NCBI GenBank assembly: GCA_964534995.1
Contig: CAZHSC010000002.1
Coordinates: forward strand, 1 to 64,000
Direction: 5' to 3'
Source of the DNA: JAJTFW01 sp964534995
GTDB taxonomy: Bacteria > Bacteroidota > Bacteroidia > AKYH767-A > OLB10
DNA length: 64,000 bases
Part shown: positions 36,316-45,597 of the stretch, in pieces
Numbering within the stretch: position 1 is the stretch's first letter
Layout of the letters: each line of letters opens with the position of its first letter
Notes under the pieces: model-generated
The model's database searches: none
Told to the model about the DNA's origin: nothing
What the model saw: only the letters and a program-made list of their open reading frames with translations
Position numbers and translations under genes: made by a program

Positions 36316-37053
36316 ATGTCAATAAAAACAACCTGGTTTGAAGAATGGTTTGATTCGCCCTATTACCATTTACTTTACAAGGACAGGGATATCCATGAAG
36401 CCAGTCGTTTTTTAGATATGCTTTTACAAAGAGTACATATACCGGCAGGTAGCCGTGTGTCGGATCTTGCCTGTGGAAAAGGCAGGCACTCCACTTATCT
36501 CTTTCAGCAGGGTTATGATGTTACGGGTATTGATTTAAGCGCAGAAAACATCCATTACTGCCTACAATTTGAAAATAAATCACTGAGATTCTACCAGCAT
36601 GATATGCGCCATATTTTCAGGGTGAATTATTTTGATGCCGTTTTCAATTTATTTACCAGCTTCGGTTATTTTGATAGTGACCATGAAAATGAAAAAGTAG
36701 TCAGGGCTGCTGCTTCGAGTCTTACCAAAGGCGGCTACTTCATACTTGATTTTCTAAATATTCACTTCGCGTTAAAAGAGCTTGTGCCCTATGAAAAGAA
36801 AATCATAGATGGTATTTGCTTTGAAATAAGCAAAAAAGTTGAAAATGGAAAACTAATTAAAAATATTGCCATACATGCTCCTGAAGGATTATTAAACTTC
36901 AGGGAAGAAGTACGTATTCTGTACGCTGAAGATTTTCACAGGTTTTTTGCACATTCCGGACTAACGGTTCTTGAAACCTACGGTAATTACAAGCTATCAG
37001 CTTTCCATCCGGAATCATCACAACGGCTTATATTTGTAACCAGGAAACTCTGA
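36316..37053 (+). CDS. class I SAM-dependent methyltransferase
   Basis: A 245-residue protein with the SAM-binding motif I SDLACGKGRHSTYLF, then the acidic end of strand 2 (VTGIDLSAENI) and a motif IV-like NLFTSFGYF. The fold is that of small-molecule or lipid methyltransferases of the Methyltransf_25 type. The acceptor substrate cannot be inferred. It is four bases upstream of the ZIP transporter gene, so the two are co-transcribed, with no obvious shared pathway. Confidence 0.85.
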   Translation: MSIKTTWFEEWFDSPYYHLLYKDRDIHEASRFLDMLLQRVHIPAGSRVSDLACGKGRHSTYLFQQGYDVTGIDLSAENIHYCLQFENKSLRFYQHDMRHIFRVNYFDAVFNLFTSFGYFDSDHENEKVVRAAASSLTKGGYFILDFLNIHFALKELVPYEKKIIDGICFEISKKVENGKLIKNIAIHAPEGLLNFREEVRILYAEDFHRFFAHSGLTVLETYGNYKLSAFHPESSQRLIFVTRKL

Positions 37054-37057
37054 TCAT

Positions 37058-37789
37058 ATGCCTTCCATCGACCTGATTCTTCTTTTTGGTACTGTCATTT
37101 TAAGTGGCGGCATTTTCTTTTTTATCGGGAAGACTTCGCACCGCTTTTTAAAACTGCTTTTATCATTTTCGGGTGCCTTCCTGTTTGCCATCAGTGTATT
37201 GCATCTTATGCCGGAAGTATACAGCAACAGTGGCGCCTCTATTGGTGTGTGGATCATGGTAGGATTTTTAATCCAGATCCTGCTTGAACTTTTTTCGGAG
37301 GGTATTGAGCACGGACACATACATATTCATAAAAGAGCTAAAAATTCTTTTCCTGCCACCATGATGATCAGTCTTTCACTGCACAGTTTTTTAGAAGGGA
37401 TACCTCTTAGCTTTGTGATCAGTGAAGACCATAATCACAGTCACTCCCACTCCCTGTTATATGGAATTATCATGCACCATATACCGGTTGCTTTCGCGCT
37501 CATGAGTATGTTAACCTCATCCGGAATAAGCAAAAAAGCATCCTTCCTGTTTCTTATCCTTTTTGCTGCCATGGCTCCAATGGGAGCCTTTACCGGCATT
37601 TTTTTACATGATAGTTCAATAAGCGAAATAGCTGCTACCTATGATAAAATCATGGCCATTGTTATTGGAATATTTCTTCATATAAGCACTACCATTTTGT
37701 TTGAGTCGGGCGCGGACCACCGCTTTAATATATACAAGCTGATTGCCATTGTAACAGGAGGGATCATCGGATTCCTCAGTTTCCTCTGA
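37058..37789 (+). CDS. ZIP-family divalent metal transporter
   Basis: A 243-residue membrane protein with about eight hydrophobic segments. It has the ZIP metal-site helices: HSFLEGIPLSFV (H-x3-EG) in TM4 and MHHIPVAFAL in TM5. His-rich loops HGHIHIHKR and DHNHSHSHS sit between membrane segments and probably bind Zn2+ or another metal. Together with corA it gives this region two metal importers, although the two genes are on opposite strands. Confidence 0.9.
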   Translation: MPSIDLILLFGTVILSGGIFFFIGKTSHRFLKLLLSFSGAFLFAISVLHLMPEVYSNSGASIGVWIMVGFLIQILLELFSEGIEHGHIHIHKRAKNSFPATMMISLSLHSFLEGIPLSFVISEDHNHSHSHSLLYGIIMHHIPVAFALMSMLTSSGISKKASFLFLILFAAMAPMGAFTGIFLHDSSISEIAATYDKIMAIVIGIFLHISTTILFESGADHRFNIYKLIAIVTGGIIGFLSFL

Positions 37790-37957
37790 AGGAAAGCGTC
37801 TTCTCGTTAATCTACTGGCTTTCAGTTTTATACTGTATGAATTATTCTCATTTCAAAAAATCCGTTTACCGGAAAAGGCCCTTACAATTATACAAAGCGA
37901 CAAATTCGAACATAATTACTATTTTAGACAAATCTGCGAAACCAAACCTTATTTAAC

Positions 37958-39799
37958 ATGAAAAAAATTATACACCTATTCATCTGTGTCACGGCTTCAA
38001 TAAGCATGCAGGCACAAACATCAGGAGGACCTGATTTATATGGAAATATCTGGAAAGACAGCAACGACCCCAACGGTCCGGTATTCAATTGGATTGACGT
38101 CACCAATTCGGCCAATTCGGTAGAGGTATCAGGCCTTTCAGATGACAACACGGTAGGCCCCTTCTTTTTACCTGCGCCCTTTCAGTATTATTGGTATACG
38201 GTTGACCGCTTCTGGATCGGCTCCAATGGTTATATCATTTTCCAAAACGCGTCATTTGCGCATCCCTTCCCAATAATTCCAACACCGGATCCCACAAAAA
38301 ATAATTTTCTGGCGCCTATGATGACCGATCTGAATTTAGATAAAACAGGAACGGCCACCGGCAATCCGGCCAGTTGTTATTATTGGACCAGCACCAACCA
38401 GGATTCGGTGATTGTTGCCTGGGACAGTGTTCCCTTCTGGACTTCGGGTAATCCGAGTTATTCCGGAGAAAATACTTTCCAGATTATTTTAAGTTATGCG
38501 GACAGTACCATTACCTTTCAATACCTCACCCAACTCGGTTCCAGTGTATCCACCACTTCTTTTTGTACCGTTGGAATTGAAAACGTTTCAGGAAATGACG
38601 GACTGATGTGGAACCAGAATCTTTATCCTCCTACTCAATACGCTATTAAATTCTACCCGCCCGCATCCACTACACAGCAGATCAATGATGTGGGTACTTC
38701 CTACGCAGGAAATTCAGAATCAGCGGCATTATTTCTATCTAAAAACCTGACAGGCTCCTATTATCTGAACTCCGAAGTTGTCAATACCGGCAATACGGTT
38801 GCTGTGCCCTTTAATGTGAGCGGTGTGGTACGCGCTTCACCAAGCAATGCCCTACAGGTTACCAATACTGTACTTACCGATACCTTACAACCCGGACAAA
38901 CGCAGGCCTTAAATATGCCAAATCCCTTCATACCGGTAAGCGCGGGCACCTTCCGTTTTATCAATACCACCACCTTACCCGGAGATGCAGCCGCCAGCAA
39001 TAACATTAAAACGCAGGAATTACAAGTGGTGGATACCACTTTAAACGAAATCGTTCTTTCGTATGACAACGGTGTTGCTGCAGCCACCGGTATTTCATGG
39101 AACGGAGGTGACGGTGGATGTATGAATTATTTCATTCCGCCATTTTACCCTTGTGATATCAGTAAGGTAGCCGCCTACATTGTAACAGATCCAAACGGCT
39201 TTGGTTATACCATGAAAGTATTAGATGACGATGGTCCCAACGGCACGCCGGGTTCACTCCTGGATTCGCTTTTTATCGCGCCCGGAACTTTCACAGCTGG
39301 AACTTATGTTACTTCGGTACTCAATCAGTTGATTCGTATTGACAGTGGCGGTTTCTATGTATTATGGGGTATGGGTGGCGATGGTGTCGCGTTGGGTCAG
39401 GACCAGGTAGCCCCCTTCAGCAACCGCACATTTGAAGTATTAGGCGGTGTACCTTCTGAATACCGATACAGGGATATTGAAGATTTAATGATCCGTGCAG
39501 TTATCACACGCGTAGGAGCTGGCATAGATGAGGAACTGACTTCAGAAGGTATCGGACAATTTTACCCCAATCCGGCAACAGATGTGGCAAGTATCAATAT
39601 TGACGCAAGTATCATTCGCGCAGATCAGTTGCTTGTACAACTCTTTGATATTACCGGAAAGTTGGTGAGAAGCGAACGTGCAGGCATCACGAATGGCCGG
39701 ATGGATATTTCCGTTCATAAACTTGAAGGCGGAATATACACTGCCCGGTTCATTGCGAACAACAAAGAATACAGCAGAAAACTGAATGTAATCCGATAA
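37958..39799 (+). CDS. T9SS-secreted protein with beta-sandwich domains, unknown function
   Basis: A 613-residue protein with a signal peptide (MKKIIHLFICVTASISMQAQ) and a type A T9SS sorting domain at the C-terminus (FYPNPATDVASINI ... KLEGGIYTARFIA). The first 230 residues hold a nidogen-like or T9SS-associated beta domain (NFLAPMMTDLNLD, QFWIGSNGY-type segments). The middle is CARDB-like (NDVGTSYAGNSES through NNIKTQELQVVD), as in proteins that bind surfaces or polymers. No catalytic motif is visible. It is a single gene closed by a strong terminator. No consensus promoter box was found upstream. Confidence 0.75.
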   Translation: MKKIIHLFICVTASISMQAQTSGGPDLYGNIWKDSNDPNGPVFNWIDVTNSANSVEVSGLSDDNTVGPFFLPAPFQYYWYTVDRFWIGSNGYIIFQNASFAHPFPIIPTPDPTKNNFLAPMMTDLNLDKTGTATGNPASCYYWTSTNQDSVIVAWDSVPFWTSGNPSYSGENTFQIILSYADSTITFQYLTQLGSSVSTTSFCTVGIENVSGNDGLMWNQNLYPPTQYAIKFYPPASTTQQINDVGTSYAGNSESAALFLSKNLTGSYYLNSEVVNTGNTVAVPFNVSGVVRASPSNALQVTNTVLTDTLQPGQTQALNMPNPFIPVSAGTFRFINTTTLPGDAAASNNIKTQELQVVDTTLNEIVLSYDNGVAAATGISWNGGDGGCMNYFIPPFYPCDISKVAAYIVTDPNGFGYTMKVLDDDGPNGTPGSLLDSLFIAPGTFTAGTYVTSVLNQLIRIDSGGFYVLWGMGGDGVALGQDQVAPFSNRTFEVLGGVPSEYRYRDIEDLMIRAVITRVGAGIDEELTSEGIGQFYPNPATDVASINIDASIIRADQLLVQLFDITGKLVRSERAGITNGRMDISVHKLEGGIYTARFIANNKEYSRKLNVIR

Positions 39800-39811
39800 G
39801 CCAATCAGGCT

Positions 39812-39850
39812 AAAGAGAGGCTGGCGGTATTCAACCACCAGCCTCTTTTA
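39812..39850 (+). terminator. intrinsic terminator of the T9SS gene
   Basis: GAGGCTGG (39817-39824) pairs perfectly with CCAGCCTC (39838-39845), followed by TTTTATTAT. It starts 13 nt after the stop and lies between convergent genes. Confidence 0.85.
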
Positions 39851-39935
39851 TTATCCCCTTTATAACGAAGGATAACATTATTAAAGAACAGGGCCGGACC
39901 GCGCAGGTGCCCGGAAAAGTCTCCATTCTCCTCCT

Positions 39936-41762
39936 TTATTGATTCAAGGACCTGTACAGCACATCTACCTGCAGAGATGAAATGGATTTAAGTTCCTTTT
40001 CTGAGGTAAGGCTGCCGTAAACAGATCTGAATATCAACTTACATTCAAAATTCTCATTCCCCGCTTTCAACATCATTTTTTCAGCTGGTACATTAAAAAT
40101 TTCAAGAGCGTAATCATTCGCTATACTTCTGATCATTTCCCTCAAGGGTATCCTTAGTTCGCTGCCATCTTTGTTCTTAAGCATCAGTGCATTATCCTCT
40201 TCTATAAAATCCATCAACACAAAAGCACTTGTATCAAATGCCACCTTCCGTTCACTGTTATCCCCTTTGCCATAGAAATCAAACTTGAAAAGTACATCAT
40301 AACCCTTAATATCCAGGGCGGTACCGTACACCTCATTGGCGAACTGGAAATTCCCTGTATCCCCTGGTGACTGAAAGCGGACATCCACATACTCCAGGTT
40401 AAGATGTTCCATCAATTTCATAACTACCATATAACGGCCTTGTTTTTCACTGATTGAATCCAGGTCTATATCCACATATGGCTGTAAACTTCCCACTCCA
40501 TGTACAGAGATCAGATAGTCAACCAATGCACTCATCTTCATTTGTTCGACGGTAGTGACCATTTTGTTATCCTTAACCGCTACCATTTTTTCGTTTCGGA
40601 TCATATCATTGTCAAGCAGCAATGCATGCAGGCGATGCCACTGATCGGACTTACTGACTGTAAAAGCATTCCAGGGGCTATAACCAGAGAAAAGAGCCGC
40701 AAAGAAAAGAGACATGGGAATTACTTTAATATTCTTTATTCTGCTCAGCAGAAAATACACCGTATTCCCCAACAACCAAATTGCGAGAACTATTATGAAA
40801 TAGCGGTTTTCTGTAATGCCGTACTCCCTGACACGAATATAAATTGAAAAAAAGAACAGTAAAATCAAAGGAAACAAAGCGATAAAGAAACCTTTCGTAT
40901 ATACTTTTATCCATGTAAATTTACTGTCATTCCTCAGTGGCCATATCAATAAAAGCGCAAGAATACCGGCAGTAGAGAACCCAATAATCAGATAGGACAC
41001 CCAGCCCCTTGGCCAATCCATCGTAATCAGAATTTTAAATCCATAAATGTATAGGATCAGGAGGTAAACGGTTACAAGCGGCAGCAAAACAAACTGCGTA
41101 AATTTCCTCAGTCCGCCCGGATAATCCAGTCTTTCTTCCAGCGTATGTATATCAACGGGTACTCCCGAAAGAAAAAACCAGGTATTAAAAACCGTAGCGA
41201 TAAAAATAAACAAGCGGGGGTAGGTCTTATCATGAACCGACACCTCGAAAAGATTGTCTATTGCAAGAATCGCGAGCGCAAGCCCCGCAAAGAGAACAGC
41301 CGAATACAAAACAGCAGTAAGCATCTGCAGGAAAAGGGACTTATTATATTGCCAGAAACCCTGTACTTCAGGATTCACCAGGTAAGGCAGGAAAGATACA
41401 GCCAGGTGCACACTGAGGAATAAGAGGCAAAACCTGGCAATATCAATCTGTGTGAATGCAGCCGGTAAATACTTAAAATAAGCAGAAAAAGCTATAATAA
41501 AAAAGATATTCAGTAACCAAACGGAGCGAGTTTTGATATAATATCTTTCACAAAAAACAACCAGTCCTGTAAACAAAGGCAAGGCCAGCGAACAGGTAAG
41601 CACAAAATGCAGGCTGGTAATAAAACCTTCCTCCTTTTCATTCATGTCTACCATGTTGATGAGTACCAGACCTGCCGCGAAAGCGCAAAGCAGCGGGAGG
41701 GGAAAACGCCTGAGTGTGTCACCGGCTTTCACACCGATTTGAGTAAGGGAGTTGAATTTCAT
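39936..41762 (-). CDS. DUF4153-like polytopic membrane protein
   Basis: A 608-residue protein with about ten to twelve membrane segments in the first 370 residues (for example FPLPLLCAFAAGLVLINMVD and GLALAILAIDNLF) and a soluble C-terminal part of about 240 residues. The arrangement resembles DUF4153 membrane proteins of Bacteroidota, whose function is not established. The soluble tail repeats short beta patterns (RYMVVMKLMEHLN, DVLFKFDFYGKGDNSE). It is divergent from the Hsp15-like gene, 68 nt apart, with no clear promoter box of its own. Confidence 0.6.
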   Translation of the reverse strand: MKFNSLTQIGVKAGDTLRRFPLPLLCAFAAGLVLINMVDMNEKEEGFITSLHFVLTCSLALPLFTGLVVFCERYYIKTRSVWLLNIFFIIAFSAYFKYLPAAFTQIDIARFCLLFLSVHLAVSFLPYLVNPEVQGFWQYNKSLFLQMLTAVLYSAVLFAGLALAILAIDNLFEVSVHDKTYPRLFIFIATVFNTWFFLSGVPVDIHTLEERLDYPGGLRKFTQFVLLPLVTVYLLILYIYGFKILITMDWPRGWVSYLIIGFSTAGILALLLIWPLRNDSKFTWIKVYTKGFFIALFPLILLFFFSIYIRVREYGITENRYFIIVLAIWLLGNTVYFLLSRIKNIKVIPMSLFFAALFSGYSPWNAFTVSKSDQWHRLHALLLDNDMIRNEKMVAVKDNKMVTTVEQMKMSALVDYLISVHGVGSLQPYVDIDLDSISEKQGRYMVVMKLMEHLNLEYVDVRFQSPGDTGNFQFANEVYGTALDIKGYDVLFKFDFYGKGDNSERKVAFDTSAFVLMDFIEEDNALMLKNKDGSELRIPLREMIRSIANDYALEIFNVPAEKMMLKAGNENFECKLIFRSVYGSLTSEKELKSISSLQVDVLYRSLNQ

Positions 41763-41821
41763 AGGTATCTGTTCATTTGAGAAATAAAGCCAGGAGCAGT
41801 ATTGTATCTGTAAACATAACG

Positions 41822-41829
41822 TAAATTTG
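41822..41829 (+). promoter_or_regulatory. -7-like box abutting the Hsp15-like gene
   Basis: TAAATTTG is a perfect TAnnTTTG, but it ends 1 nt before the ATG at 41831. Transcription would begin inside the annotated start, unless translation starts leaderless, for example at GTG 41834. Confidence 0.4.
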
Positions 41830-41830
41830 C

Positions 41831-42226
41831 ATGGTGACAGTATCTATCCACAAAGTAAGAATTGACAAATTTCTGTGGGCCATCAGGCTTTTTAAAACCC
41901 GCCAGCTGGCAGCCGAAGCCTGTGAAAAGGGCCGGGTGAAGATAGCTGATGTGGCTGTAAAAGCAAGCCGGCCCGTCAAGCCGGATGAGAAAATTATCAT
42001 TCACCGCGGTCCCTGGTATCAACATGTAAAAGTAAATAGCATCACTGAAAGAAGAATGTCGGCTAGCCTCGTTAAAGATTATTATGACGACGTCACACCA
42101 GCGGAAGAACTGGAAAGGTTAAGACTCCACCAGGCAGCACTCGCGGCCTGGGATATCAAAAGAGGAACCGGCAGACCTACCAAAAAGGACAGAAGGCAAA
42201 TGGAAGATTTTTTAGGAGACTGGTAA
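41831..42226 (+). CDS. Hsp15-like S4-domain RNA-binding protein
   Basis: A 131-residue protein with an S4 domain: VRIDKFLWAIRLFKTRQLA, then EACEKGRVKIADVAVKASR and VKPDEKIIIHR. A basic and acidic tail (GRPTKKDRRQMEDF) is typical of HslR/Hsp15, which rescues 50S subunits carrying a stalled tRNA. The length matches the family. The true start is uncertain because the promoter-like box lies immediately upstream of the first ATG. Confidence 0.88.
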   Translation: MVTVSIHKVRIDKFLWAIRLFKTRQLAAEACEKGRVKIADVAVKASRPVKPDEKIIIHRGPWYQHVKVNSITERRMSASLVKDYYDDVTPAEELERLRLHQAALAAWDIKRGTGRPTKKDRRQMEDFLGDW

Positions 42227-42313
42227 AACACGCAGCCCCCCTTTTTATACTTACCCCGGCAAATTACTTTCAGGTTAAACAATGAATATATTAAATATCC
42301 GGTTCTCTTTTAC

Positions 42314-43315
42314 ATGACACCCGCTGTAAGTATTCTGCTGCCTTTTTGCAATGAAGGTATTTGGCTGGATGAAGCCATTAGCAGTATACGTCAACAAACG
42401 TTCAAGGACTGGGAGTTATTGCTTATAAGCAATAAATTTCACAGGGAAAGCTATGCCATTGCAGAAAAACACAAATACAATGACCGCAGGATTGTTTTGT
42501 TTGAAGAACGGGAAGCAGGAATCGCGCATGCCCTCAATGCAGGACTTTGCATAGCGAAAGGTAAATACATTGCCAGGATGGATGCCGATGACCGGAGCCA
42601 CCCCACGCGTATCGAAAAACAATATACTTACCTCGAAAGCCATCCCGCAGCAGACGTAGTAAGCACCCGTACTCAATTACATCCCGGCGGTGAGCAGGGC
42701 GAAGGATTCAGATATTACATCAACTGGCAAAATTCAGTGATCAGCCCTGACGAACATGCACGCGTACGATTTATTGAATCCCCCCTGGCCCACCCCACGG
42801 TGATGTTCAGGAAATCACTTGTTGACGCTTTTGGCAATTACGATACGGGAGAAATTCCTGAAGATTACGATTTATGGTTGCGCTGGATGGAACATGGGGT
42901 CCCCTTTTATAAAATCCCGGAGTATCTGCATTACTGGCGGGACCATACCAACCGGCTCAGCAGAACATCCTCCCATTATACTTCTGAAAAATTCAACCAG
43001 GTTAAGTCAGCCTCTCTGAGCCGCTACATCCTGAAACATGCCGGGGGGCGAAAGATCGTTATATGCGGTGCCGGACGTCAGGTCAGGAAAAAGGCGCAAA
43101 TGCTACTTGAGCACTCCGTTGAAATTTTCGCTTATACCGATGTAAAAAAAAGAAATCTACAAGGGCTGCATTTTATTCCCGCGCTTGAAAATGAATTGTC
43201 AGCCGGTTACTTTTATGTCAGTTTTATTTCAGGCAGAGGGAAAAGTGATGAACTCCGTAATTTTCTTGGTTCAGGAAACTTAAAAGAGGGAACAGATTTT
43301 ATCATCGCCGGCTAA
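42314..43315 (+). CDS. family 2 glycosyltransferase with C-terminal Rossmann-like domain
   Basis: A 333-residue protein. The N-terminal GT2 domain starts VSILLPFCNEGIWLDEAI and has the nucleotide-sugar/metal motif MDADD (DxD at 90-92) and the later EDYDLW (183-188). Residues about 245-333 form a second domain beginning KIVICGAGRQVRKKA, a Gly-rich Rossmann-type loop like the N-terminal part of PglD/NeuD-type proteins. The sugar and acceptor are unknown, but surface polysaccharide or lipid glycosylation is likely. Single gene between the Hsp15 and outer-membrane-barrel genes. Confidence 0.83.
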   Translation: MTPAVSILLPFCNEGIWLDEAISSIRQQTFKDWELLLISNKFHRESYAIAEKHKYNDRRIVLFEEREAGIAHALNAGLCIAKGKYIARMDADDRSHPTRIEKQYTYLESHPAADVVSTRTQLHPGGEQGEGFRYYINWQNSVISPDEHARVRFIESPLAHPTVMFRKSLVDAFGNYDTGEIPEDYDLWLRWMEHGVPFYKIPEYLHYWRDHTNRLSRTSSHYTSEKFNQVKSASLSRYILKHAGGRKIVICGAGRQVRKKAQMLLEHSVEIFAYTDVKKRNLQGLHFIPALENELSAGYFYVSFISGRGKSDELRNFLGSGNLKEGTDFIIAG

Positions 43316-43381
43316 AAGTAATTAAACATACCATGTGCAAAAGACCCGCATTGCGGTTCGTTTTCCACTAAAATTACCCTA

Positions 43382-43389
43382 TAGCTTTG
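43382..43389 (+). promoter_or_regulatory. -7 promoter box of the outer-membrane barrel gene
   Basis: TAGCTTTG is a perfect TAnnTTTG, 25 nt before the ATG at 43415. Confidence 0.55.
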
Positions 43390-43414
43390 ATCCCTGGCGG
43401 AAGGGTCAGCTACT

Positions 43415-44110
43415 ATGAAACGAATCGGCATTTTATTACTTTTTTGCAGTATCATGACGAATGCTCCTGCCCAGAAAAACACGGTACAATACGGTTTTCT
43501 GACTGGAGTTAGTTTTGTGAATCTGTATGGCAATCCATTCATTGAAACATTTCTCGAACCGGAAGCCAGGTTTACCGGAGGCCCTGCTATTTACTATCCA
43601 TTCAGCAAGCATTTCAGTGTAAGAAGCCATTTGTTTTTTGAATCCAAAGGTGCAGGTGGAATATTTCCCTTGTTTGATGAAGCCGGTGACCTGCTGGGTT
43701 TTTACAATGCGGATATCAGCTATAAATATCTTACGGTACCTTGTCTGATTGATTATTTTTTCGGCAGGAGGTTAAAAGCCCACCTCACCGCAGGGCCTTT
43801 TATCGGAACTATGCTGAGCCAGCGGACTACTTTTACCGAGCCGGTGAGTGGTGAAACCCTGAGTGAAAGGGGCACCTCCGATTATATTCCATGGGATGGT
43901 GGGCTCATTGTGGGTGGCGGTGCGAGATACGCGATCAATAAAAGAATCAACATCAGTTTAGAAGGCAGATTCAACATTGGAATGACCAATATTGTTTCTC
44001 GACCGGTATTAGGCAGCCTGACTATTTACACGCTTGCCACCCAGATACTGGCAGGCGTATATTATACACCGGGATACTATGCGGGAAAAGTCAGAGGAAT
44101 TAATCCTTAA
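43415..44110 (+). CDS. outer-membrane beta-barrel (porin-family) protein
   Basis: A 231-residue protein with a signal peptide (MKRIGILLLFCSIMTNAPAQ). Alternating beta strands follow, typical of the OMP_b-brl/PorT-like family of Bacteroidota (GVSFVNLYGNPFIETFLEP; YKYLTVPCLIDYFFGRRLKAHL; GGGARYAINKRINISLEGRF). Eight strands fit the length. It is likely an outer-membrane barrel; whether it helps the T9SS (as PorT does) cannot be decided. Confidence 0.75.
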   Translation: MKRIGILLLFCSIMTNAPAQKNTVQYGFLTGVSFVNLYGNPFIETFLEPEARFTGGPAIYYPFSKHFSVRSHLFFESKGAGGIFPLFDEAGDLLGFYNADISYKYLTVPCLIDYFFGRRLKAHLTAGPFIGTMLSQRTTFTEPVSGETLSERGTSDYIPWDGGLIVGGGARYAINKRINISLEGRFNIGMTNIVSRPVLGSLTIYTLATQILAGVYYTPGYYAGKVRGINP

Positions 44111-44138
44111 AAAGTTTACATTCAAAAACAATATTTAC

Positions 44139-45434
44139 TTATTCCCAATGATCTTTTTTAAAAAATAAACAGGCATCTCCATAGCTTAAAAACCTGTATT
44201 CATTTTGTAACGCATACTTGTAAATTTTCTTCCAGTCATCGCCCACCATTGCAGCCACCAATAATAACAGCGTACTGTTTGGCTGGTGAAAATTAGTAAG
44301 CAAAGCCTCCACCAACTGCCAATTATAACCGGGAGTAATGATAAGGTGGGTGCGGCCTGTCAGTTCAGTGATACCCAGACGTTCCATGTAACGGATCACT
44401 GCCTGCAAGGCGGTTTTACAATCGGGAAGTTCACCGGCCGAATATTGATACGGCAACCACTGATCAATAATTATATCACCAATCCGGTCTTTTTGCATGA
44501 TCAGGGTTACACCCACCCAGTATAAACTTTCCAGGGTCCTGGCCGAGGTAGTACCCACTGCTACCAGGGTATGTAATCCTTTGGCAACAGCAAGGCGACG
44601 GATAAGCTCCAACTGAACAACAAAACGTTCGCCATGCATGGAATGCCCTTCCATAGTTTCGCTTGTAACCTGCCGGAAGGTACCAGCACCCACATGCAGG
44701 GTAAGCCGTTCCAGCATGAAACCTTTTTGCCGCAATTCCATCAGCATTTCTTCAGTGAAATGTAAACCCGCCGTTGGGGCTGCCACAGAACCTTCCTGGT
44801 CCGCATAAACGGTATTATAGGTGCTGATATCTTCCAGGGTGCTCTTCCTTTTCAAATATGGAGGAATCGGCAGTTCCCCTAACAACTCCAGTAAAGCCGA
44901 AAAAGTGTAAGCCGGATGATCCCATGAAATACGAATGATAAAATCCCTTTCCTGCTGATCCAGTTTTGTAAACGTTACCACAACGTCCCCAAGCGGGCCA
45001 ATGATGGATCTACTCAATGATTTTTTCTTCCACCTGCGCGCATTGCCAATCATACATTTCCAATCGACCGGACCGGTAGCATTAAAAACATCATATATGG
45101 ACAATTTTCCGGCCGGTTCAAGGCAAAAGCACTCCAGTTCACTACCTGACTCTGTATGCAGCTTAATCCGGGCTTTGATTACCCTGGTGTCGTTAAAAAC
45201 CAGGAGGGAAGAAGCCGGAAGAAAAGAAGCTATATTCCTGAAAAAACTTCCCTGTATTACGGGTGCTTTATACACCAGCAGCCGTGAAGCGGACCTGTCG
45301 GCAAGCGGAAAGACGGCTATTCGGTCCTCCGGAAGAGTATAACTGTAGTCTTTAATTTGTAATGCCTGTGGGTTTTTCAATGTTTCCATTTGCGGCACAG
45401 CCATCTTTTCGGAATTGCCCTTGTTCTGTGACAT
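44139..45434 (-). CDS. queA: S-adenosylmethionine:tRNA ribosyltransferase-isomerase QueA
   Basis: A 431-residue enzyme that transfers and isomerises the ribosyl moiety of SAM onto preQ1-tRNA, the late queuosine step. Hallmarks are DYSYTLPEDRIAVFPLADR, LLVFNDTRVIKARI, AAPTAGLHFTEEML, LHVGAGTFRQVT and HLIITPGYNWQLVEALLTNF. The length is above the 350 of E. coli QueA, as in Bacteroidota forms with a longer N-terminus and inserts. An internal ATG (METLKN, residue 16) is an alternative start. Single gene. Confidence 0.93.
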   Translation of the reverse strand: MSQNKGNSEKMAVPQMETLKNPQALQIKDYSYTLPEDRIAVFPLADRSASRLLVYKAPVIQGSFFRNIASFLPASSLLVFNDTRVIKARIKLHTESGSELECFCLEPAGKLSIYDVFNATGPVDWKCMIGNARRWKKKSLSRSIIGPLGDVVVTFTKLDQQERDFIIRISWDHPAYTFSALLELLGELPIPPYLKRKSTLEDISTYNTVYADQEGSVAAPTAGLHFTEEMLMELRQKGFMLERLTLHVGAGTFRQVTSETMEGHSMHGERFVVQLELIRRLAVAKGLHTLVAVGTTSARTLESLYWVGVTLIMQKDRIGDIIIDQWLPYQYSAGELPDCKTALQAVIRYMERLGITELTGRTHLIITPGYNWQLVEALLTNFHQPNSTLLLLVAAMVGDDWKKIYKYALQNEYRFLSYGDACLFFKKDHWE

Positions 45435-45570
45435 TTGATTCAGAGGGCATAGTTACCAAAAAGCCCGATATGAAAATGAAAACTGACCAACAATTCATAA
45501 TTTTACATAGCCTGAGCAATGTTACGAAAGGCCCGTGAATTTTTCACTTATTATTGTAAAAATGAAAATG

Positions 45571-45578
45571 TATTTTTG
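45571..45578 (+). promoter_or_regulatory. -7 promoter box of the 45598-47089 pair
   Basis: TATTTTTG is a perfect TAnnTTTG, 19 nt before the ATG at 45598. A TTG at 45554-45556 lies 14 nt upstream, slightly close for a -33 element. Confidence 0.55.
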
Positions 45579-45597
45579 ACCTTAAGAAATATATGGC

